Below, piece after piece: positions 57,100-64,000 of a stretch of 64,000 nt of DNA. Below the pieces are notes generated by a model that searched no databases, was not told the origin of the DNA, and saw nothing but the letters and a program-made list of their open reading frames with translations. Each line of letters starts with the position of its first letter. Position 1 is the first letter of the stretch. Origin of the DNA: Earliella scabrosa (taxonomy: Eukaryota > Basidiomycota > Agaricomycetes > Polyporales > Polyporaceae); the NCBI GenBank assembly GCA_022605405.1, contig JABYQQ010000004.1, positions 62,001-126,000 on the forward strand. Direction: 5' to 3'. Both the position numbers and the translations under genes were made by a program.

Positions 57100-60090
57100 G
57101 CAGACGACGAATCGAGCGAGAGCCCTCCGCGGTGACGCTCCGGACAGAGCACACAGCGGCCAGCAGAGATGCTCTCCTCGAGCCCGCATGAGCGACTTGG
57201 AGAAGGCGGCGGACATGGCCCCAGGATCGACGCGCCGGTCAGAGTCGGGGAGCAGACGACGAGCATCTCTCTCTCCTCCATCCTGCATTCCCACGCCACA
57301 ACCCCCCAGTGAGCCCAATCGGGAACGCTTCTCTCTTCTCGACCTGTCCGCCTGCGCTCCCTTTGGCTACATTCCACCTGGCTGCGCGTGTCTCTCTCTC
57401 AACCCGGCTATCCAACGCGCGTGGTCTCTCTGCCTGACTGCCGCCAACGATCGGATCGACGCGGAGATCCCTTGAGCCCAATCTCTCTCGATCGTCCGTC
57501 TATCGACCGTCTGCCCTCCCTCCGTCCGCAAACCGAGTCCTTCCTCCCGGTCTTCTAACAGACTGCCATGCTTCAGTAGCCGGCCTTGCTTCTCTGTCTG
57601 AATTTGACGATACATTGCCACGCACGACTGGGATCGCCATGCGCTCATTCCATCCTCATCCCTCGGAGTTCTGTTCACTCATTACCCCACGTCCTCCGTC
57701 GGACAACCTCCTGCATATTATCCCACAAGTACATACCTCGTCTATGCCCATTCCTCTACGTGCTCGAACCTCACTCGAGCGGTGCGCATATACTTTGCAT
57801 TAGGGCTAGACCTGCAGGTGTCGTCCGACTACCGCAACGCGTACGTATACGCCCAACAATCATCCCTCCTCTGCTTGCTGCCGATCACCATATCTACCGA
57901 GATATCTATGTCCCGGACAGCTACTTACCTTCGCTGCCTATCTGACAATGCCTAACTTACCGCCGGCTTCATACCTGATCGAACGATCGCCCATGTCACC
58001 CACATCTCATCGACAGAACTGTCGACGTCTCTTTGCCACGCACCGTGACTCTGGCGTCGAGCCCAACGCCGGTAACTCAACCATGCAGCTACTCGCCGGT
58101 GTTACAGATATCTCATTCTCACTGCCCCTAATGCGCACGGTTTCCCAAATGACGACAGTGCGGGCTTTCGTATGCATATTCGTTCATTGACTCTCAGACA
58201 GGCGTATGCGCAGTACATTGTGCTCATACATATCCCGTCGTACGTGAAGCTCACCGTCACTCCCTCTATTTACGATATGCATTCAAACTACTGACGCTTC
58301 CCTACCTCTATCGTACAGACGACCTCTCGATCCCAGCTCCCAACCGTGACACTCCAAGCGAAATGGGTCAACAGCCCCTATCCCAGCTTACCGCCGGCTC
58401 GAGATGCACCAAATCGCCGATCACCAGATTTTCCATCGAAGTTCAACCTCACGCAGCGAATCTCTCAGCTGCCTCATCGCCGCCTGCATACTTCCAATGC
58501 AGATCACCCGTCCACGGATTTCACAGTCCGAGTCCTACTGCCCTTGCGGCGACTCTCGCCGGCTACTCAAACCCTCGGCTACACCCTGGTCCACCGGGCC
58601 ACTGTCTCCTCGTAGAACGCTCAGAACACGTCACCCGTCACCCTGCGCACTGATACCCGTCCCTACTACTAGACTAACGACGTCGAAGTTCGTCCATCTA
58701 CCATGCTCTACTCAGGCTACTAGCACCGCCGCTGGTGGTATGCTGACGACTCCGTGCCCTAGTGTTCCACATTCACGTCACCCGCCACTGCATAGGCATC
58801 GACGCATCCGATACGGTATACGGTACATACGCCCTCCACTCTCGGCGCTCACTCTCTACTCCACAACCGACCGCCTCTCCGCCTACCCCGGGCGGCTCTC
58901 GCCGCTCATTGTCGATCCCGCCGACGCAGAACCGGCCGCGGTCCGTGAGGTTAAGGTCGCCCACTGGCTGCGCTCCAACCCGCCCGTGCAGCTCACCGGC
59001 TCATACTCATGCGATACGAGGACAGGCATACGGCCCAGGGCTAGCACTCTCGACGAAGACACCGCAGTGACGACGCCGGTCGGCGGTCGTGAGCAATGAC
59101 GTGGATCGCGCCTGCCTACACACTCGCTCAAACCACCTCCCTCGCTCTTCGCACTATTCACAACTATTATCTCCCCGCAATGCCCTAGCCGCTCTCCGCA
59201 GGCCGACCCTCCTCTGTTTGGTGCCGATCATCATATCTACCGAAATAGCTGAGAGCTCTATCCTGGACGGGTACTTGCTCTCGCTCTCTCATATGTGAGA
59301 TACCAACTTGCCGCCGGCTTGATACCCGATCGAACGATCGCCCCCGTCAAACGTCACCCACAACTCATCGACAGAACCGTCCACGCCAACGTCAGTCTGG
59401 TGTGGAGGCGAGGACCGGTAACTACACCACACAATGACCCGCCGGCTTTACAGACCTCTCTTCCGGACAGTCACGGTCCCTACAGATGCACACGATTCCC
59501 CCAGTGCGCGTTTTCTTTGTTCAATGACTCTGCTGGTTAGACAGTCGCATGCACACCGCCTCGCCGCATCCATTAGGCGGTACGTGAGCCTGAGCTTCTT
59601 CACCGTTCCCACTCTTTCTCACATACCGACGCTCTCTCCCTCCTATACAATCCCAACTCACTCTCAGCGCCCAACGCCGTGGTTACGGAGCCCCTATTCT
59701 AGCGTACCGCCGGCTCGACTCGTAGATGCACGAATCTCGAAACCGCCGATCACCAGATTACCCCACCGAATCTCATCCCCGCGCAGCGCCGTAACTATGA
59801 TCTCTCTCCCCATCGTCTCCTGCATACCTGCGGTGCAGCCCTCCGTCGACGGATCTCACAGTCCTGCTGCTCTTGCGGCGATCGCCGGCTGTATACTCGA
59901 ACCCTCGGCCACACTCACCCGGTCAATATCTCCTAGTAGACGCTCAGAACACGTCACCCTGCGCACCGGTACCGGCACTTCTCATTGTACCAACGACGTC
60001 GAACCCCAGGCCATGTTCGTGTTGAACAAATGGACTACGAACAGTAGACGCGCATTAGGCGCTATGGGCACTGCTTCTTACGATAGATCT
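57100..60090. repeat. Mosaic of dispersed repeats with a GCV1 scrap
   Basis: No gene. 57100-57620 is the shared upstream region of the MLKL-like genes. 57780-58090 and 59200-59460 are copies of the dispersed repeat with the GATCGAACGATCG core. 58900-59100 (plus) has VREVKVAHWLRSNPPVQLTG, a chimera in which a GCV1 exon 5 piece (RSNPPVQLTG) is recognisable. 58310-60000 resembles, inverted, 10850-12050. Confidence 0.55.
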
Positions 60091-60094
60091 TAGG

Positions 60095-60616
60095 CTGTGC
60101 TTCTTTCTTTCCATATTAGGTATACGTTGTACGATACACATGGTTACTAGGCTTCTCTTTTGTCCAGTCCATTCCAGTGCGTTCTTCTACGCTCCGGACT
60201 CTTCTTAGACTGTTTCAGATCGTCCTTGTGACCATACTTTGTTCTCCATTTGTCGTTATCTTTGTTCTGTCTGAGTCATCCTTCGTCGCTCCTTACTCAT
60301 CCTCGACTCACTCTGACTCAGACACATCACATGCCCTCCTTACTATCGCTTACTCATGCAGCTCCTTTACGGTATATAAGGAGGACTCTCTGGGACTCGT
60401 CTCCTCAGTCTTTCACTCACTGACTGAGGAGTAAGTACTCGTCTTACCTATGCGTTCATATGCTCTTACTTACAAGTACCTGTGTAGCTTGTCTGTCCGC
60501 TCACTTACTAGGTACTTGGCATTATGCTAATATAGTCTTTCACTCACTGACTGAGGACTTGTCTGTCCGCTCACTTACTAGTCGCTTGCGACATCGCCTC
60601 ACAGGTTCTCACTCCA
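60095..60616 (+). mobile_element. Probable 5' LTR of a Ty1/copia element
   Basis: The 3' end (CCA at 60614-60616) is set by the primer site that follows. The 5' end is a guess at the TGTGCTTCTTTC motif near 60095. A TATA box, GGTATATAAGG, is at about 60369-60379. Two copies of GTCTTTCACTCACTGACTGA (60409 and 60535) and of CTTGTCTGTCCGCTCACTTA lie downstream of it. The matching 3' LTR would be outside the window. Confidence 0.5.
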
Positions 60617-60640
60617 TCAGGTTATGAGCCCTGCGCTCTG
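60617..60640 (+). promoter_or_regulatory. Probable half-tRNA primer-binding site
   Basis: TCAGGTTATGAGCCCTGCGC resembles the complement of the anticodon arm of initiator tRNA-Met (which contains CTCATAA), as far as I remember that tRNA. An internal, cleaved tRNA primer of this type is known for Drosophila copia. The site lies directly after the inferred LTR end. Confidence 0.6.
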
Positions 60641-61567
60641 ACCGTTGCTAGTCGTCACATCGCGCGCACCCGACAACTTCTACCCTCGTGCACATCCTCC
60701 ACTAACTCCTTAGCTCTTGACTGTGCCCGCCGACACTGCTGCCAGGGGGACATTCCTGCGCTCGTGACGCAGCCCTGAGCGCTCTTTAGTAGTCACATAG
60801 CTCGTAGTATCGTTGTACCACCTATTGTGCTCTCGAGGCACACGGGTCTTTTGGATATCCCTCAGCCAGGCCACGCACTTGCGCCCGCCAGCTGTTGTAT
60901 CCGGGGTGTCATCACCTTTGGAGCCGGAGGACAACCGTTCGGACCCTCCTTACGATACCATTTTCATACATACATCGTAGCAGACTCTTTCAGGGCACAG
61001 TTGGCAACTTCTACCCTTGGCATTAGCATATCCGACTTGCTGGTGTTTAAGGTTCACCTGAACAGGTGTTCATCTCTACGTTGCCTTTGCACGAGGCTTT
61101 CCAAACCATCGCAAACTTGAACCTGTCGCAGCGACACAGTGGCTTCATCAGACGACGAACCGTTTGATTGTAGTCACTCATACCATCGGCACGACCGCGT
61201 TGACCAAAGGGACGTCTTCTGGGACGAGTCAGACAGAAGGTGGTACTACTGCGAACGACAACCGTGTCCTAACCGGGAGTCGGAAGTAGCTCAACCAGAC
61301 AACTGCACTGTACCTCGTCGTAACGTACCTATCGCTCCTGACCAGGTCTGCCGACCACGAACACCGGACACATCCTCGTCATCCTCATCCCCTGCTTCGT
61401 CTGAGCACGAAGTTGCAAATATCCTCGAAGATCCTGAGGAGCCTCCAGTCCCAACTCCTCTCCCTTCTATCGTTATCTCTCCGCCTACACCGACTCTCAC
61501 TCCTCTACCAGCCCTCGATCTCATCGTCAACCAGCCTGACTCAACCGACTTCGTCTACTCCTTCACC
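60641..61567 (+). other. Retrotransposon leader with open frame lacking ATG
   Basis: Between the primer site and the first gag ATG lies about 930 bp. The last 450 nt (from about 61118) are open in the gag frame but have no ATG. The predicted residues are acidic and Ser/Pro-rich (PEEPPVPTPLPSIVISPPTP). Either a non-ATG start, an upstream exon or simple chance explains it. Confidence 0.45.
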
Positions 61568-64000
61568 ATGTCAGAAGCCGGAATGGAAAAGAGTCTTCCT
61601 CAGCTCCACGGGCAGGAAGGCTACAAGGAATGGGCTCGTCAGATGAAGGGCTATCTCATGATGATCGATGCATGGGATATCGTCAGCGGCACGGAGAGTC
61701 AACCAGCTGCCACTGATGCGGCTGGTCTCAAGGATTGGAAGAAGAGAGATTCCCGAGCAAGTGGTATCCTCATGTACAAAACCACTGCCGAGGTAGCCAA
61801 GTGCTATGAAGGGAAGAACACCTCGAAGGAGATCTGGGATGCCCTGAATACGACCTACGAGAAGACCGACAACGGGTACAGTTTCTCCCGCTTCGAACGG
61901 CTTCTCAACTATCCTCGTTTCAACGAGAACAAGTCGATCGTCGACCAGGTCCAGACCTTCATCGGGCTGATGAACGAGCTTACCACAGGCTCCACCAACA
62001 CCCTCGCCGAGCATATCAAGGTCTACTGGCTCTTCTCCAAGATGCCGGATTCCTATCGCCCATCGATCTCCACTATCCTCCACACCACGGCTGAGACGGA
62101 CCTGACCCTTGAAAAGGTTAAGCCGAAACTCAAGCTCGAGGACTCCCTCCGTGGTACATCGATCGGTCAGGCGAACAAGATCTCCAAGCCCAAGTCCAAG
62201 CCCAAGCCTCCTTGCGAGCATTGCGGTAAGACGAACCACGATTCGTCGAACTGCTACAAGAAGTTCCCGGAGAAAGCTCCGAAGCGGAACAAGGGCAAGG
62301 GCAAGGACAACGGCAACGGCAACGGGAATCAGTCAGGTGGATCTGGGAATAATAATGGACATAACCACGCGCACACTCTAGCAGCCTTTGTACCTGTATC
62401 TACGAGCACCATCAACGAGATCTCCTTTTCAGCTTATAAGGCGGACAACGCCAAGGACATGGACCTTGAGCGAACCACACTCTGGCTCATGGATTCTGGA
62501 GCATCTCAACACGTTACTGGCTGCCTCGAGGACTTCACTGAGTACCGTCCATATGACACACCTGTTCTGTTTGGCACCGCCCAGGCAGGTAGTGACGGAC
62601 ATGTCCAAGGACTCGGTGAAGGTACGGTCAAAGGATACACTTATGTGGAAGGCAAACGGGTCTCCTTCACACTTCAGAACGTCTGCTACGTTCCAGCAGC
62701 AGGCAATACCCGTCTGTACTCCACTGGTGTCATCGAGCGCGCGAAGGGGTTCATCTATCAAGGGGGATACTACATGAGGATCTTTGACTCAAGGCCGGAA
62801 GGCTTTGTCGAATCTGGCAAGACGGTTAAGGTTGTCGGCAATGAGGTGGTTACTGCCCACTACGCCGCATCACACAACCTATACTACTTTCTGCTTGAGA
62901 ATGCCGAACGTGATCTCAATGCTGCGTCCCACACTACACTCGATCACGACCTTGCTCATCGTCGCTGGGGTCATCCTGGCAAGGAAGCGGTCAAGCGTCT
63001 TCCTGATGCAGTCAACGGTGTAGATGGCATTGACTCTAGTTCATCGGACAAACCATGCGAAGGATGCGCGAAAGGCAAAATGCATCGCCGTCCGTTCCCT
63101 CCGTCTTCGAAACGCGCCTCGGAACCATGCGAACTCGTCCACATGGATGTCGCTGGGCCGATGAGCACCTCGATTGGTGGTTACAGCTACTTCTGCACCT
63201 TCATCGATGACTACACCGGTCTCGCCTGTGTCTACTGCCTGAAGCGTAAATCCGATCAGGAGGCCGCTTTCAAGGAGTACAAAGCCTGGGCTGAGACACA
63301 GACCGGTCGTAAGATCAAGAAGGTACGATCCGATCGAGGGGGGGAATATCTGTCCGATTCGTTCGAGTCATTGCTACGCGAATTCGGGATCGAGCACGAT
63401 AAGACGTTGCCTGGCTCGCCTCAGCAGAATGGACGTGCTGAACGCTTCAACCGGACCATTGAGGAGAAGTCACTCTGTATGCTTCACCACGCTGGACTCT
63501 CTCATGGTTTCTGGAAACTCGCACTTGAAGCAGCCGTTCACATCTACAACCGTCAGCCCATGAAACGACTCAAATGGCAATGCCCCATCACACTTTGGTC
63601 TGGTAAGAAGCCGGACGTCTCATACTTCCGTGTGTTTGGGTGCAAAGCCTATGTACATGTGCAGAAGGACAAGCGTCATGGGAAGCTCGACGTGAAGGCA
63701 GTCGAGAGGACGTTTGTGGGCTATGAACCGGGTTCAAAGGGGTATCGTCTATGGAACCCGACTGCCCGCCAAGTCGAAGTATCTCGCGATGTGATCTTCG
63801 ATGAGGACGTATTTCCTGCACGTGCAGACACCGGCACTCGTCGCGCTACCTCCGACGACAGTCCGTTCCCTGCTCAACCGTCAGAGGATTCTTCCAATGA
63901 CGATGTTGATTTCCCTGTTCCTCGTGATAACGACGAACCTCCTCCTCCCGCTCCGCCACAAGACCCTGCTCCTGCTCCGCCCGAAGCTGAACCGCAGCCG
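61568..64000 (+). CDS. Ty1/copia gag-pol polyprotein, 3' truncated by window edge
   Basis: The frame is open from ATG 61568 to the end of the window (811 codons visible). Order: a gag-like part (LHGQEGYKEWARQMKGYLMM, then FSRFERLLNYPRF); a zinc knuckle CEHCGKTNHDSSNC at 62213-62254; aspartic protease LWLMDSGASQHVTG with the catalytic Asp at 62492; the pre-integrase HHCC region (HRRWGHPGKEAVKRLP, CEGCAKGK); and the integrase core with Asp in HMDVAGP (63146), Asp in VRSDRGGEY (63332) and Glu in NGRAERFNRT (63440). Integrase upstream of the expected reverse transcriptase places it in the copia group. The region after integrase is Pro/Asp/Glu-rich at the window edge. No stop or frameshift is visible, so the element may be young. 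RT and RNase H lie beyond the window. Confidence 0.95.
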   Translation, partial: MSEAGMEKSLPQLHGQEGYKEWARQMKGYLMMIDAWDIVSGTESQPAATDAAGLKDWKKRDSRASGILMYKTTAEVAKCYEGKNTSKEIWDALNTTYEKTDNGYSFSRFERLLNYPRFNENKSIVDQVQTFIGLMNELTTGSTNTLAEHIKVYWLFSKMPDSYRPSISTILHTTAETDLTLEKVKPKLKLEDSLRGTSIGQANKISKPKSKPKPPCEHCGKTNHDSSNCYKKFPEKAPKRNKGKGKDNGNGNGNQSGGSGNNNGHNHAHTLAAFVPVSTSTINEISFSAYKADNAKDMDLERTTLWLMDSGASQHVTGCLEDFTEYRPYDTPVLFGTAQAGSDGHVQGLGEGTVKGYTYVEGKRVSFTLQNVCYVPAAGNTRLYSTGVIERAKGFIYQGGYYMRIFDSRPEGFVESGKTVKVVGNEVVTAHYAASHNLYYFLLENAERDLNAASHTTLDHDLAHRRWGHPGKEAVKRLPDAVNGVDGIDSSSSDKPCEGCAKGKMHRRPFPPSSKRASEPCELVHMDVAGPMSTSIGGYSYFCTFIDDYTGLACVYCLKRKSDQEAAFKEYKAWAETQTGRKIKKVRSDRGGEYLSDSFESLLREFGIEHDKTLPGSPQQNGRAERFNRTIEEKSLCMLHHAGLSHGFWKLALEAAVHIYNRQPMKRLKWQCPITLWSGKKPDVSYFRVFGCKAYVHVQKDKRHGKLDVKAVERTFVGYEPGSKGYRLWNPTARQVEVSRDVIFDEDVFPARADTGTRRATSDDSPFPAQPSEDSSNDDVDFPVPRDNDEPPPPAPPQDPAPAPPEAEPQP

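Overview
The window is nuclear DNA of a filamentous basidiomycete, most likely an Agaricomycete and perhaps a polypore; I cannot name the species. Evidence: GC-rich genes with many 50-65 bp GT-AG introns, two housekeeping genes (ALG5-type glucosyltransferase and mitochondrial glycine-cleavage T protein), DUF6533 and DUF6532 proteins, a Plavaka transposase, a KDZ-associated CxC5/CxC6 protein and Ty1/copia. All product calls come from reading translations; no database search was possible.

Layout. 1.2-4.7 kb is the conserved part: ALG5 (minus) and GCV1 (plus) share a 505 bp divergent promoter. From 5 to 22 kb, and again from 50 to 60 kb, the sequence is a mosaic of duplicated blocks built round a five-exon gene whose C-terminal ~190 residues look like the four-helix-bundle killer domain of MLKL (HeLo-like/MLKL_NTD). 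I count six loci with complete splice structure: two as identical copies in the arms of a 2 x 2.36 kb inverted repeat (5227-10816), then 13253-14666, 18600-19957, 50375-51569 and 55485-56977. There is also a relic between the palindrome arms. Internal exons 2, 3 and 4 are 162, 131 and 139 nt in every copy. Degenerate pieces of GCV1, a dispersed repeat and a DUF6533 membrane-protein gene travel with these copies.

24.6-47.4 kb is a transposon-gene district. A DUF6532 gene lies head-to-head with an intact Plavaka transposase gene and is broken in an exon by a 1.4 kb non-autonomous TIR element. A second, apparently identical copy of that element sits at 53.1 kb; each has its own 7 bp target duplication. 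Then follow a TIR element with a minisatellite, a KDZ-associated CxC5/CxC6 gene, and convergent to it an eight-exon gene whose product begins MARTKQTAKRSTGEAAPR. This is a near copy of the histone H3 tail, fused to a PHD-like zinc finger, a possible caspase-like segment and a C-terminal zinc ribbon. Three more lineage-type genes of unknown function and a hAT-like MITE complete the district. 47.4-50.3 kb is decayed repeat.

60-64 kb holds the 5' part of a Ty1/copia retrotransposon (LTR, probable half-tRNA primer site, gag, protease, integrase) that runs off the window.

The two things most worth following up are the histone-tail-mimic protein and the amplified MLKL-like four-helix-bundle family with its recent palindrome.
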